Positions 35,497 to 45,700 of a stretch of 64,000 nt of DNA are shown one piece after another. Both the position numbers and the translations under genes were made by a program. This DNA is from Pontiella desulfatans. Lineage in GTDB: Bacteria; Verrucomicrobiota; Kiritimatiellia; Kiritimatiellales; Pontiellaceae. The stretch is taken from the NCBI RefSeq assembly GCF_900890425.1, contig NZ_CAAHFG010000001.1, positions 3,038,001 through 3,102,000 on the forward strand. Direction: 5' to 3'. Numbering within the stretch: position 1 is the stretch's first letter; every line of letters begins with the position of its first letter. The notes beneath the pieces were generated by a model, which had not been told where the DNA came from, searched no databases, and saw nothing but the letters and a program-made list of their open reading frames with translations.

Positions 35497-36952
35497 TATC
35501 ATCCCATAGAGGACGTTAACGGAATGTCAGCGCCCGTTTTTGTTAAGGTTTTTGGTGTTCGATTCATTTAGTCGATTCCGATTTTTTATTGAAGGGTAAT
35601 GATGATTCCCCGTTTTAAACAGTTGGCTGTCCCACAGCATTTAGACGAACCCCGGCAGATACGCCTGTTCCGGTGCTCCTCGGATGCGACCGGGTGGTTT
35701 GGCTGTCCCATAGGATTCCAGCAGGGCGGGCAGGTTCCAACGACGCCAAAGCGAGGATCTTACGACGGTGAACAGCCGCTTGAAACTGTGATCCCATCCG
35801 TGCATGAACTTGAGACAGCGCATCAGCAAATGGACGAGCAATCCGGTCCATACCTGCCAGCGCACGGCATTGGCACTGTAGCCGAGGAAATCGGAGAGCT
35901 GGAGCGTCTGTTTGATTTCTTTAAAGAACACCTCGATGTCCCAGCGGCAACGGTAGAGCTCGGCCACGGTCCACGCACTCCACTTAAGATGGTTAGTCAG
36001 AAAGACCATCTCGATGTCTTGACCGTTGATTTCGACGAGTGCCACAACCCTGCGCAATTCGCGCGGGTAGGCCTCCTTAGATTTATCGAGCGCGAGTTCA
36101 ATCACCTCGTCACGAAGGATGCGCTTGTGTTTAGTCGTTTCGAGGGAGCGTATCACCGTGTACTGCATGTTGTCTTTCGCTCGACCCGCCCAATTAACAC
36201 CGCGCTCCGTCAGTTCCGAGAGATGCTTAAACTTGATATAAGCCTTGTCGAATACAACGATTTCTCCGGGCTCAAGGTCAGCACACAAGCTCAAGGTCTT
36301 GCGGCTGTCATGGTATTTTGCCGTGTCGACAATGGCGCATCGCGGAAGAAAGCTTTGCAGGTCCAGACGCATGTGACACTTCGCCGCAGCCTTGCGGCGG
36401 CGGTGCTTTGCCCAGTCCATGCTATTGGCCACCAGCTGTATCGTGGTCGAATCGAGCGCATGGATCGTCTTGCTGAAGCGACGGAGATATCCACTGCGTA
36501 CTTTACCCTTCGCAAAGCCGGGCACCGTGTCCATCAGATGCTTCATCATGCTCCAATAAAGTTCTTCAGCCATGTTCGCGTCACGCACTTGATTCGCATG
36601 ACTCAGGTTGTTGCGAGACGGCGGAACCGCACCGCGGATGGTGGAGAGCGCTGCTGCATTCATCTGGAGCGCGTCGCATACGTCGTTAAGCCCGAGCGCA
36701 TGAGCAAGATGGGCATACAAGAGCGAAACCACATGGCTCCACGGAGTGTACGTCCGGCTTCGGGCATCGACGCCATGCTTCTTCGCAAGGTTCGTGACCA
36801 TGTGTCCGGGAATCAGATTGCACAATTGCTTCAAGGTTGTATACCTATGTCCGGCTGGTTTGTGTTTTTGTCTCTGTTTTTTCATACCCTCCGAGTGGAG
36901 GATTTAGAGCTCACAAGCCAGCCTTTTTATTTAAAAGCTATGGGATGACAGT
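35495..36952 (-). mobile_element. Complete IS4-family insertion sequence, 1458 bp
   Basis: The element is bounded by 15-bp imperfect inverted repeats: ATTATCATCCCATAG at 35495-35509 and the complement ACTGTCATCCCATAG at 36938-36952 (13 of 15 match). An 11-bp target duplication flanks it. It carries one transposase gene on the minus strand and no passenger gene. The 131 bp between the left end and the transposase stop hold no gene. Identical duplications and intact transposase suggest a recent insertion. Confidence 0.92.
35641..36885 (-). CDS. IS4-family transposase
   Basis: A 414-residue DDE transposase. The first catalytic Asp is in IHALDSTTIQLV, the second in VVFDKAYIKF, and the Glu in the Y-(2)-R-(3)-E-(6)-K signature of IS4 enzymes, seen exactly in YRCRWDIEVFFKEIK. 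An N-terminal helix-turn-helix-like region is rich in basic residues (KKQRQKHKPAGHR). There is no internal stop or frameshift, so it is probably active. It reads in the same direction as the rhamnosidase gene downstream and could contribute read-through transcription. Confidence 0.95.
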   Translation of the reverse strand: MKKQRQKHKPAGHRYTTLKQLCNLIPGHMVTNLAKKHGVDARSRTYTPWSHVVSLLYAHLAHALGLNDVCDALQMNAAALSTIRGAVPPSRNNLSHANQVRDANMAEELYWSMMKHLMDTVPGFAKGKVRSGYLRRFSKTIHALDSTTIQLVANSMDWAKHRRRKAAAKCHMRLDLQSFLPRCAIVDTAKYHDSRKTLSLCADLEPGEIVVFDKAYIKFKHLSELTERGVNWAGRAKDNMQYTVIRSLETTKHKRILRDEVIELALDKSKEAYPRELRRVVALVEINGQDIEMVFLTNHLKWSAWTVAELYRCRWDIEVFFKEIKQTLQLSDFLGYSANAVRWQVWTGLLVHLLMRCLKFMHGWDHSFKRLFTVVRSSLWRRWNLPALLESYGTAKPPGRIRGAPEQAYLPGFV

Positions 36953-36963
36953 GACTTTTTTTC
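36953..36963. repeat. Target-site duplication, right (GACTTTTTTTC)
   Basis: Second copy of the 11-bp duplication at 35484-35494. Confidence 0.85.
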
Positions 36964-36987
36964 ATGTTTATTCCGCTATTCCTTGAA
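36963..36987 (-). promoter_or_regulatory. Orphaned original leader of the GH106-like gene
   Basis: On the minus strand AAGGAATAGCGGAATAAAC precedes ATG (36965-36963) and the codons AAA-AAA-AGT. These are the pre-insertion ribosome site and start of the rhamnosidase gene. They now lead into the IS and stop after about 11 codons. The bases 36988-37046 show nothing else. Confidence 0.7.
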
Positions 36988-37046
36988 CAACAACTTGATG
37001 TTTTTTTGTTTCCTATTTCTTCAGCGGTTAAATATTGAGAATTCCA

Positions 37047-37121
37047 TTAACCACAAGATGCACAGAACTCACAAAAGGCCTATAAATATAGCTATGTGTC
37101 TCTTGCGTATTTTGTGGTTAA
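37047..37121. repeat. Long inverted repeat TTAACCACAA ... TTGTGGTTAA
   Basis: Perfect 10-bp arms enclose a 55-bp interior with CACAGAACTCACAAAAGG-like sequence. The AACCACAAAATACGCAAGAGACAC style is familiar from intergenic repeats of many environmental bacteria (recollection). It lies 9 bp after the stop of the sulfatase at 37131 and could form a transcript-end hairpin. Confidence 0.55.
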
Positions 37122-37130
37122 CCAAAACAT

Positions 37131-38465
37131 TTAGTCGCCGGATCTAAAATTAACGGGCGGGGTTGCCTGCACCCACTCGTCGATCAACTTCGTCAGTTGC
37201 TTCACCTTTTCGGGATTTGCCGCGGCCAGGTCGGTTTGGTCATCGGGATCGCTCTTCAGATCATAGAGTTCCTTTTTGCCGGGACGGGCGATCAGCTTGT
37301 CCCAGCCGTCGATCACCACACGCGCCTCCAGACCGTCATCCAGATTATCGAGCTGATCAATGTCGCTGTCGTGTTTGTAGACATCCACAAAAATGCGGCC
37401 GCGTTTGGCGAGCGCCTTTGGATCACGCAGATCCAGTCCGCTCATCGCATCCGGTGGCGTGATGCCGCAGGCGCGCAGAATGGTGGTTGCAACGTCAATA
37501 TTGCTGGCAAGAATCTCTTTTTCACGCTGTGGCGGAACCGTCTTCGCATGCGTCACAAAAATCGGGGTGCGAATGCCCATCTCAGTCGGCTCGCGTTTAG
37601 AGCGCATATATCCGTTGACCCGTTCCGGGTTGGGCAGCCAGCCGTTGTCGCAGGTATAAACAAAAATAGTATTTTCGTAGAGTCCCTTTTCTTTCAGGTG
37701 GTCAACGAGCTGGCCGCAGGTTTCGTCGAACCAATCGACGTTCGCCCAGTATTTGGCGGTCGGTTTATCGGGCGCGATCTCCTTGTATTTGTTGTAGAAC
37801 CGTTCCGGCGCATTATGCGGAGAATGCGGCAGGAATACACCATACCAGATGAAAAACGGCTGATCGTTCTGCTGCGCCTTCCCCACAAAGTCATAGATCG
37901 GCTGCATTGTCTTGCGTCCGATATCCAGCCCCTTGTCTCCGTGCCGGCCGCCACGCGTAGGATCACCGTGGGTCATGGCATCCGTAAAACCGTGATCCAG
38001 CGGATTGCCTTCCCACCACTTGCCGGTTTGCAGGGTGGCATATCCGTTCGCGTTGAGCTCTTTAATAAACGAGGGGCACTTCGCTACTGGCGCGGTCATC
38101 TGATTACGCATTTGCACCCACTGCGCCTTCATTGCTTCGTTGCCGGGCTGATTCATGCCTTTCTTGGAGAATCCTTTCGGCATCACCGGGTCGTTGCCGC
38201 GGACCCCCGTTTCGTGCGGATAAATTCCCGTCGCGAGGCTGGCCAGCGAGGGCCGACAGAGCGGCGCGGTTACATAGCCGCGCTCATAGAGCAGGCCTTC
38301 GGAAGCGAGTTTATCCAGATTCGGCGTCTGCACATCCGGATGCCCCATGAATCCGTAATCCATCCAGCCCTGGTCGTCGCTCAACAAAAATACCACATTC
38401 GGTTTTTGGGCGGCCTGAGCCCAAAATCCAGTCAATATCAGCATACCTGTAATTAATCTTATCAT
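37131..38465 (-). CDS. Secreted S1 sulfatase with atypical CRPSL motif
   Basis: A 444-residue sulfatase from ATG 38465, which overlaps the upstream stop (ATGA). Earlier in-frame starts to 38537 lie inside that gene and lack support. The signal peptide ends WAQA. The metal motif is FLLSDDQGWMDYGFMG. Where C-x-P-x-R is expected it has C70-R-P-S-L74, so the arginine is replaced by leucine, with normal flanks (TAPL before, ASLATG after). VYTCDNGWLPNPE replaces the usual SDHG/SDNG segment. Function as a sulfatase depends on whether the cysteine is still converted. Confidence 0.88.
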   Translation of the reverse strand: MIRLITGMLILTGFWAQAAQKPNVVFLLSDDQGWMDYGFMGHPDVQTPNLDKLASEGLLYERGYVTAPLCRPSLASLATGIYPHETGVRGNDPVMPKGFSKKGMNQPGNEAMKAQWVQMRNQMTAPVAKCPSFIKELNANGYATLQTGKWWEGNPLDHGFTDAMTHGDPTRGGRHGDKGLDIGRKTMQPIYDFVGKAQQNDQPFFIWYGVFLPHSPHNAPERFYNKYKEIAPDKPTAKYWANVDWFDETCGQLVDHLKEKGLYENTIFVYTCDNGWLPNPERVNGYMRSKREPTEMGIRTPIFVTHAKTVPPQREKEILASNIDVATTILRACGITPPDAMSGLDLRDPKALAKRGRIFVDVYKHDSDIDQLDNLDDGLEARVVIDGWDKLIARPGKKELYDLKSDPDDQTDLAAANPEKVKQLTKLIDEWVQATPPVNFRSGD

Positions 38466-39949
38466 TTTACTTCTCCTACCATTCTTCGGTGCCCTTCGGG
38501 GAACCATTCGTTCAGTGCTTTTTCGAGTGAATCCCACGCCGCTTTGCGATCGCCTTCTGGAAGGAAATGGCGCGTTTCGTAGGGGTCGGCTTTTAAATCC
38601 AGCATCTGTGTTTCCGTTTTTCCGTTGTAGGGATAGTCATATTCGATCAGCTTTTTCCCATCGGAATTTACAACCATCCAACCAATCTGACTTTCCACAC
38701 CGAGCGTATCGCGCCACTCGACGTTTCTGCCTTCAAAGAGCGGACGCATACTCCGCCCGCGCGGATCGGCTTTGGCTGCCGGGTTTCCGGCGTAGTCGGC
38801 GGCGGTCGGGAGAAAATCGAGTCCGGTCGAAACCAGCGCGTCGACGTTGACCGTGCCGGCGGGAATCGTCCCTTTATACATCGCGATAAACGGAACGTTT
38901 GCCGATTCTTCGTAGAGCGCGGTTTTATGCTCGATCCGATGCGCGCCGTCCATATCGCCGTGATCGCTGGTAAAAATGACGAGCGTGTTCTCTTCCTGCC
39001 CGCTCTCTTTAAGCGCGTCGATAATCAGCTGGATTTCAGCATCGACCTGTTCGGTGAGGCGGGCATAGAGCCAGCGGTGCAGTCGCCAATCGGCCTCCGT
39101 ATAATTTTTGCGCGCTTCCTCTTTGAATGCCCGAATCCTCAGATACGCATCAATCGCAGCGGGTTCCCCCTCTTGTGGCGCAAAGTTGGGCGGCAGCGGC
39201 GGGCAGTGCTTTTCAAGAAACTCATCCGCATCGATTTTCGCACTGCGGTTCATGAGTGCGACTAAATCAGTTTCTTCGAGTCCTTTTTTCTTCGGGGGTT
39301 TTGCTCGATCCTCAAATCGGTAGTCGCGCAGGGCCATATAACAGATGTCGTGCGGGCTGATAAAATTCGCCCACATCAGAAACGGTTTGTCGTCCGGTTT
39401 TCGCTCCCGGATAATCTTTGAGCTCGCTTCGGCCAACGGCATCTTCGGATTTTTTTCATACACCTTGAATCCGTGTTTCGCCGGGCTCAAAACTTCGGGT
39501 AAATGGACTTTCCCGCCGTAAAACAGATCGTAACCTGCTTCTTTCATAGTGATCGGCAACAGGGTATTGATGACCTCCTCGGATGCGCCGCCAAAGCGTT
39601 TAGCACCACCGGAATTTTCACGGACAAGGTTCCCTTTTTGATCGCGGAAATCCGATGGGAAACGTCCGGTCATCATTGAAATCCGGGCCGGAACACAAAC
39701 CGGGTTGGTTGTGTAGGCGCGTGTAAAGCGCATTCCGTTGTCCGCGAGATAATCCATCGCAGGTGTTTTAAGGGTCTTGTTACCGGCACAGCTCATCATA
39801 TTCGCGTGCTGCTGGTCGGTATAAATTAAAATGATATTCGGCTGACCAGAGAGCTTCTTTTCCGAACCCGTTGCGGCACGCAGCGACGGCATCATCAGCA
39901 CCCCACCGCCCGCTGCGGCTGTTGTTGTAAATCTTCTACGCTTCATCAT
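38462..39949 (-). CDS. Tat-exported S1 sulfatase (DQQ type)
   Basis: A 495-residue sulfatase with a twin-arginine leader (MKRRRFTTTAAAGG). The metal motif is LIYTDQQHANMMSC, the maturation motif C85-V-P-A-R89, and IFTSDHGDMDGAHR lies near residue 305. The start has AAAGGAGAAAGG upstream. It is homologous to 10542 and 16103, sharing the MMSC and TNPVCVPAR segments, but has no long basic tail (ends GEVK). It lies 10 bp after the di-heme protein gene. Confidence 0.93.
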   Translation of the reverse strand: MMKRRRFTTTAAAGGGVLMMPSLRAATGSEKKLSGQPNIILIYTDQQHANMMSCAGNKTLKTPAMDYLADNGMRFTRAYTTNPVCVPARISMMTGRFPSDFRDQKGNLVRENSGGAKRFGGASEEVINTLLPITMKEAGYDLFYGGKVHLPEVLSPAKHGFKVYEKNPKMPLAEASSKIIRERKPDDKPFLMWANFISPHDICYMALRDYRFEDRAKPPKKKGLEETDLVALMNRSAKIDADEFLEKHCPPLPPNFAPQEGEPAAIDAYLRIRAFKEEARKNYTEADWRLHRWLYARLTEQVDAEIQLIIDALKESGQEENTLVIFTSDHGDMDGAHRIEHKTALYEESANVPFIAMYKGTIPAGTVNVDALVSTGLDFLPTAADYAGNPAAKADPRGRSMRPLFEGRNVEWRDTLGVESQIGWMVVNSDGKKLIEYDYPYNGKTETQMLDLKADPYETRHFLPEGDRKAAWDSLEKALNEWFPEGHRRMVGEVK

Positions 39950-39959
39950 CCTTTCTCCT

Positions 39960-42716
39960 TTAATCCATTGGGTCAGTCACAGGCTGCAGGCGGTCGATGA
40001 CCGGCGCGGTTTTAATCGTTGGCTTGACCGCGAAGCGTTCAAATTCGGAACCGACCGGATCGGGAATCATACGGATTTCTTCGTCGCCGCGATAGACGCA
40101 GTTCGCATCGACCCACGCCATGAGACGACGCAGATCTTCGCCTTCAATCTTTATGTCTTTGTGGGTCCCTTCACGCACCATGTTAATCAGTGGACTCGTG
40201 TACGAAAGCATGGTGCGCGGCTTAAGCAACTGCACATTAAACATGCCATTATCGGCTTCCACCTGCAGCGCACCGGCAATGCCCGCACCCGGCGCATCCG
40301 TTTTAACCGGCGGATGCTGCGCTCTATGTTTCCCATCCTTTACTTCTTTTTGGCCTCTGTACCACGTTGGCCCAACCAGTGTGAGATACGGTTCCTTAAA
40401 CGGCCAGAGTTCTTCCGGCACACCGAGTTCCGGAACGCCGCCGCGCAAGGTCAGGTCGAGCACTTTGCGGGCTTTCGGGTTTTTATCGCCTTGGTGACAG
40501 CTGCCGCAATATTTGTCGAGCACCGGCTGGGCGAAACGTTCGTAACTGATGCTGACCGGGCCCCACGGCGGCGGGGTAATTTCGGACGGTGCGCGGCGCA
40601 ACGCTTTTGAGCTGGCTTTGAATGCGACGGGAGTGCGGTTGTTCTGTTCGTGACAACCGAGACAGCCGCGCGTTTCGCCGGGCATCACGCCGGTGAACGA
40701 GCGCATAATCTGCAAACAGCGGTAGTCCTCGTCGAGCAGCTGGAAATGGAGCGCTTTTCCGCTCGGGACTTTAAAGTGAACGGAGCCGTCCTCTTCTACC
40801 GGCACCGTGCCGAGAATCCGCTTTACACCGTCTTCCTGGATAATCGAAACCGCCGGGCCGGAATGGCGGAACGATTTGACCATCGACGTGTAGGTCTTCG
40901 AATCCATTTCGATTATCCGAAGGTATTTTGCGGTCCCGCGCGGCAGGTCTTCGTCGATACCCTCATACACGTCGGCGCTGTACAGAACGCCGTCTTTCGC
41001 AGGCTCGCCTTTATTCGGCCAATCCACCGTATCGGCGCGCATCGGCGGAACCGTGCGCGGCTTCAGCGGCATCGCGTACAGAATATTATGATTACCGCGA
41101 TAAATCAGTTCACGGTTCCCGTCCATATCCATCAGGTAGAGCGAAAACGGATTAAAAACCGAAACCCGGTTCCCGCCACTGTCGACTTTTCCGCTTCGTA
41201 TCGAAACCAGAAAATCATTTTCGCCGATGGGGTACGGCGTTTTATAGGCACCGTAGTTCCCGCTCGCGTGATAGTTCGGCGAATAGGTCGGATGCGGCGG
41301 TTTCGGGTCGCCCGTTTCAGGCCATCCCACATCGGCCGTAATCTTGTAGATACCGTCCGGGTGCTCGCGTCCTTCGCTCAAATTGATCACGCCGAGCGAG
41401 CCGCTGAACACGCGATGATGCCCCTGTCCGACAAACATCACGTTGCCCGTTCCGGGGATGGCGCGCGCCTCGATCAGCATATCGGGTGTAAACGAACGGT
41501 TGCCCCAATAGATTTGCGGATTGGTTCCATCAGGGTTCATCGTCCACAACCCCTGAATGCGCCAAAGAGGTCGCTCGGTATATTCCCAGCGCGTATAGAT
41601 CACCGAGCCGTCAGGCATCATCGCGGGCAGATAGTCCGGCTCGTTGTTGCGGGAAATAATGCGGATATTCTTTCCGTCCGCATCGGCACGGGCCAAAACG
41701 AAAGCGGGTGAAGTGGGCAGACAGCGGACATAGCTATGTGCGCGGGTGGTCGAAAATAGTATTTTCCCGTCCGGCAGATAAATCGGATCGAGGTCGTCGT
41801 AGTCGCTGTTCGTCAATTGTTTAAGTCCGGTTCCATCCACATTAACCTCAAAGAGCTTGAACGACGGGTCGAAGTGGTCCTTTTTCGAGAAGATGATTTT
41901 ATCCGCGTCGTACGACAGATCGGGGCGCCAAAGATAGGTGTCCAAATCGTCCGGCAACAGGTTTTGTACCGCCGCGTTCGGATTGAGTCCGCTGATAACC
42001 TGGAGTTTGCTGCCCGAGTTGAATTGCTGCGACCCGTTCCGGTGTCCCGACTCGTGGTTTGAGTGCACCGTTTCCGGATGCGGGCTGTCGATTAAAAGGA
42101 TGCGGTCAAAATCGACCGTCGGATTGCTGAACAAAATTTTGCGCTTGGCACGGCGTACGTCGAAGTAGAGTTCTTCGAGTTTATCTTTGCCGCTGGTTTG
42201 CGGAATTTCGCGTTCGAGCTTTGCGATGGCTGCAAGCGCGGCGGCTCGGGCTTTTGCCGTTTTGCCGGCGCCATTCATTTTTTCGATTCGAGTGGCGAGC
42301 TGTCTGGCCCAGCCGATTTCCTGCTCGATCCGCTCCGGTGTAACCTGGCTGTTCGCCTGAAAAAGCCAATCGGCTTTCAGCAATTTTTCTGAATCGGTTT
42401 TGCTGACCGGACGCGTTGCGGAAATCGTCGGAAAGAAATCGGTAGTCTTCAGCGCTTTGATCTCGGCTTTGAGTTGCTGGAGTTCATCGTACGCCGCTTG
42501 AAGCGATCCAGGATTTTGTTCGACCTGTTTCCGTAAAGCTTCGACTTGCTGCATAAACTCCGCTTTTTTTTCGTTCGAAAACTCCTCTTTCCGTGTGAGT
42601 TTCAACAGCGAGTGATGTGTCCAAAACAGCTCATCGAGAACCCGCTGCGGAGTCAGCTCCGCCCTACCCCATACAGCGGCAAGCAACATCACAAATAATA
42701 ACGCGTTTTTCTTCAT
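39960..42716 (-). CDS. HzsA-like PD40 propeller protein with two c-type heme motifs
   Basis: A 918-residue exported protein. A signal peptide (LLFVMLLAAVWGRAEL) is followed by a helical, probably coiled-coil region (about 40-210, QVEALRKQVEQNPGSLQAAY). A PD40 beta-propeller follows (PDLSYDADKIIFSKK, YLPDGKILFSTTR, MMPDGSVIYTRWEY). Two heme-binding sites are visible: C685-L-G-C688-H and C737-G-S-C740-H. The layout matches proteins named after the alpha subunit of hydrazine synthase, but these relatives are widespread in PVC sulfatase clusters and are not anammox enzymes. A redox or sugar-oxidation role is inferred only. It lies within a sulfatase/GH106 run. A truncated copy is at 25929. Confidence 0.8.
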   Translation of the reverse strand: MKKNALLFVMLLAAVWGRAELTPQRVLDELFWTHHSLLKLTRKEEFSNEKKAEFMQQVEALRKQVEQNPGSLQAAYDELQQLKAEIKALKTTDFFPTISATRPVSKTDSEKLLKADWLFQANSQVTPERIEQEIGWARQLATRIEKMNGAGKTAKARAAALAAIAKLEREIPQTSGKDKLEELYFDVRRAKRKILFSNPTVDFDRILLIDSPHPETVHSNHESGHRNGSQQFNSGSKLQVISGLNPNAAVQNLLPDDLDTYLWRPDLSYDADKIIFSKKDHFDPSFKLFEVNVDGTGLKQLTNSDYDDLDPIYLPDGKILFSTTRAHSYVRCLPTSPAFVLARADADGKNIRIISRNNEPDYLPAMMPDGSVIYTRWEYTERPLWRIQGLWTMNPDGTNPQIYWGNRSFTPDMLIEARAIPGTGNVMFVGQGHHRVFSGSLGVINLSEGREHPDGIYKITADVGWPETGDPKPPHPTYSPNYHASGNYGAYKTPYPIGENDFLVSIRSGKVDSGGNRVSVFNPFSLYLMDMDGNRELIYRGNHNILYAMPLKPRTVPPMRADTVDWPNKGEPAKDGVLYSADVYEGIDEDLPRGTAKYLRIIEMDSKTYTSMVKSFRHSGPAVSIIQEDGVKRILGTVPVEEDGSVHFKVPSGKALHFQLLDEDYRCLQIMRSFTGVMPGETRGCLGCHEQNNRTPVAFKASSKALRRAPSEITPPPWGPVSISYERFAQPVLDKYCGSCHQGDKNPKARKVLDLTLRGGVPELGVPEELWPFKEPYLTLVGPTWYRGQKEVKDGKHRAQHPPVKTDAPGAGIAGALQVEADNGMFNVQLLKPRTMLSYTSPLINMVREGTHKDIKIEGEDLRRLMAWVDANCVYRGDEEIRMIPDPVGSEFERFAVKPTIKTAPVIDRLQPVTDPMD

Positions 42717-42764
42717 TCTATCATTCTCTATTTTTCAGTCAGCCGGGGCACTTTGGCCCCGTCA

Positions 42765-45700
42765 TCACTTAAATTTAATGGGTTTGTTTTCAGCGGACAC
42801 CCTGGTGTTTTCTTTGCCATCTACACTATAGGTAACCGTAAGTTTTTTAACTTTTCGTGGATGCGGTTGGCCGAAGACCTTATTATAATTTCCTATCTCC
42901 AACACGCCTCCGACATTCTTTACTGCGAGTTTCGCGAGCTTATCGGTCACATCAAAAAAATTCTCATCCGTACCGTACACGGCGCTGATGATCTTGACCG
43001 GAATCGGTCCAGCATTCACGTCCGGTGCAGCAGCAATCTCTTCGGCTACACCCTGCACCGCGTGACGCGCCACAAAATCGCTGACTTGTTGCAATTTCGG
43101 ATTTTTGAACTTCGGCGTGTAAAGCACACTCACCGGGCCGATCAGGCCGGAGGGAAACAGCGTGTCATCCTTGGAGTAATACCAGCAGGTTGCAAAACTC
43201 TTACGGCGTGGTTCTGTCCGCGGCTTGTCTTCGACAAGCCATTCCGGCAACCCATTGATAAGCCCGTGCTCGTTCACTTCAAAATCGCGTGGGAAACGTT
43301 CGTCGCCAATCATACGGTTGGGCCATAGATTTGCGACGTGAACTTCGACGCGGTTTTTACCGGATTTAACCAAATCGGTGATGTTGGCCCGATACGGCGG
43401 CTTCCACAACGTTTCTGCTTTTTTGCCATTGATGTAGAGCTCGGAAATCACCTCAACTTGACCCAGCTCGAACCAAACTTCACTTCCATTCGGGTCGCAC
43501 TCAAACTCGCGCGAATAAACGGCGGTGCCGGAGAAGTAGCGGATTCGTTCTTCGGGATGCTCGTTCCACGGAGTCAACTTTTTGAACCGTACGGGTTCGG
43601 TCAAATCGCTCTCTTTCGGGAACGTTACCGTCCAGTTTTCGTTCAGCGTCACCGTAGGTTTTTCAGCAAACGCTTCTTCAACTTTAGAACCATCCGCCAT
43701 AGTCAGGCTGACTTTTCCCGGTTTTTCGAAAACCGAATAGGTCGGTGCGGGAAGCGGCTCTTCCACGGAAAGAACAGGGCGAGTGCCAATCGATGCGAGC
43801 GCAGCGGGGGTCTCAGCTTTGCCCTCACGGAACACAACAAAAACAGAGCCGTAGGTATCAAACAGAATGGGAATCTCGGTTCTTCCGTTTTCCTCCTTAT
43901 AGACCGTGCATTTTTCAATGACCCCGGTGTCGGGATACCAAAATTCCGGCACCTTTCCAGAGACTCGGAAACTGAATGTTGCGGTCGGTGTTGCGTCGCT
44001 GTTAGCGGCAATAAAATAGATCTCTTCATCTTCTGTATAGCGATGAATGTGCTGAAAATCTTTCTTATCGCCGTTAACCGTCTTAACGATCAAGTCGGGC
44101 TGAAGCGCCAATTTGTCCACAACCTGCGACTCGGTTAAACCCCAGTAGAGTTTCCCCTTTTTGTAGGATTGTTCTTTGACCTTTTTGCCGTCAAGCCCCT
44201 GCCAGATTTCGTCTACGAGCGACGCCACCTGCTTATCACTTTTTGGGTATCCGCTCAGTCCGTGCGCTCGTTCAGGTCGTGAACGAACCATCACCTGCCC
44301 CCCCTGCGCAACTAACTCTTTGAGCTTTTCGAGCAACGCGGGAGTGACGTTTTCCATTTCCGGCAAAACCAGCAGCTTGTAGCGCATTCCGGAAGGAAAG
44401 CAAAATTCGCCATCGTTGACATAGAGTTTCTCTTTAACCGCTTTGCTACTGCAGAGATCCCAGTCGTATCCGTTCGGCAAACGAACCCCGCGCGCCGTTC
44501 CTTTTTCGTTACCCGGTGCGCTCTCCGGCGTCATATACAACACATCCGCCGCAAACGTTCCCTGCTGCTGCAGATACCAACAACGGCTCAAATAACGATG
44601 CCACGCACCACTCATCTCCCACCAGGTATTGTGTTGGGAGTATTGCGTTCCCCAGTTTTTGAAAATCATGCCCGGCTTATACACCGCATTCTGTTTTTCC
44701 GCCCAGGGTTGAAGCGGGAAGCAGTGGAAAAGAAAGTGGTTCACACCGGAACACATGTGATTATCGGCGTTCTGCTTCATCGTCCACGGATGATTAACCC
44801 AGGCACTGTCTCTCTTTAACCAGACCCCGTTTTTCTTTTTAGCACCGGCCGGAAACGCCTCAGCAGTAATCACCTTTGCACCGGAAACGTGAGCGCCGGA
44901 AGAGGCCCATTTCGACATCGGGCTCTTTCCGAATCCTTTCAGGCCGACCTGCCAAAAGGTCGAACAGGTTCGAGTGACCACTTCGGCAGCTTCCATTCCG
45001 TCAAAGGTCGAGCGGGTAAAGGCTTCCGATTCGAATTTCATCCCCAGTTCTGAGCTGAGTTCAGTGAGATATCCAAAAAAGTTATCACGGATACAGTCGG
45101 AGGTGGTCTGCCGGAAATCCCAGAGAAATCGCTCCGAGAGCTCAACACTCCCCACAACCCGGCCCGTGAGAACCGGCATCCACGGATAGAGACTGTAGCC
45201 ACGGCGTTTTTCAAATTCTTCGGGCAAGACGACCGACCAGTTCTGCGATCCGGCCTCCCAGCTGTCGATACCCAGAAACTTAATGTTCTTCGCCGGCACA
45301 ACATTCTTTTTGTCCAGCAACGGTTTCGCCATATGGTCGAAATGGAATTTCACGTTTTCGCGACTAAGCTTATCCACATCAAGCCCCGTCGTTTCACGAC
45401 CGCCGGGGCGGGTACACGATCCGGTTGACATCCGGCCCATTCGCAAGATGGTCCATTTTCCCGCCGGCGCTTTCCAGTTCAGGTTTCCGTCGGCATCCAT
45501 TTTATCGGAAATATCGATGACCTTTGCCGTCTCAATAATGTCGCTCGCTGCGACCGAGTCGACCGGTGTCGGTGCGAGCACTTTTTCCAAACTGAAATGG
45601 TGTCCTTCCGGTATTCCAGATTTCTCTTTCCATTCCAGGATCCGCCCTTGCCCGACGGTCGGAACCGCGAACACTTTGACGTCTTCATAAAACCCATAGG

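Noticed and set aside
35599-36948. 449-codon plus-strand ORF antisense to the transposase
   Set aside because: It is a shadow of the IS4 transposase frame; the protein has no motif or signal and the opposite strand carries the complete DDE and YREK signatures.
39960-42716. Hydrazine synthase and anammox metabolism
   Set aside because: Only family-level similarity; no other anammox genes, and the context is polysaccharide degradation.
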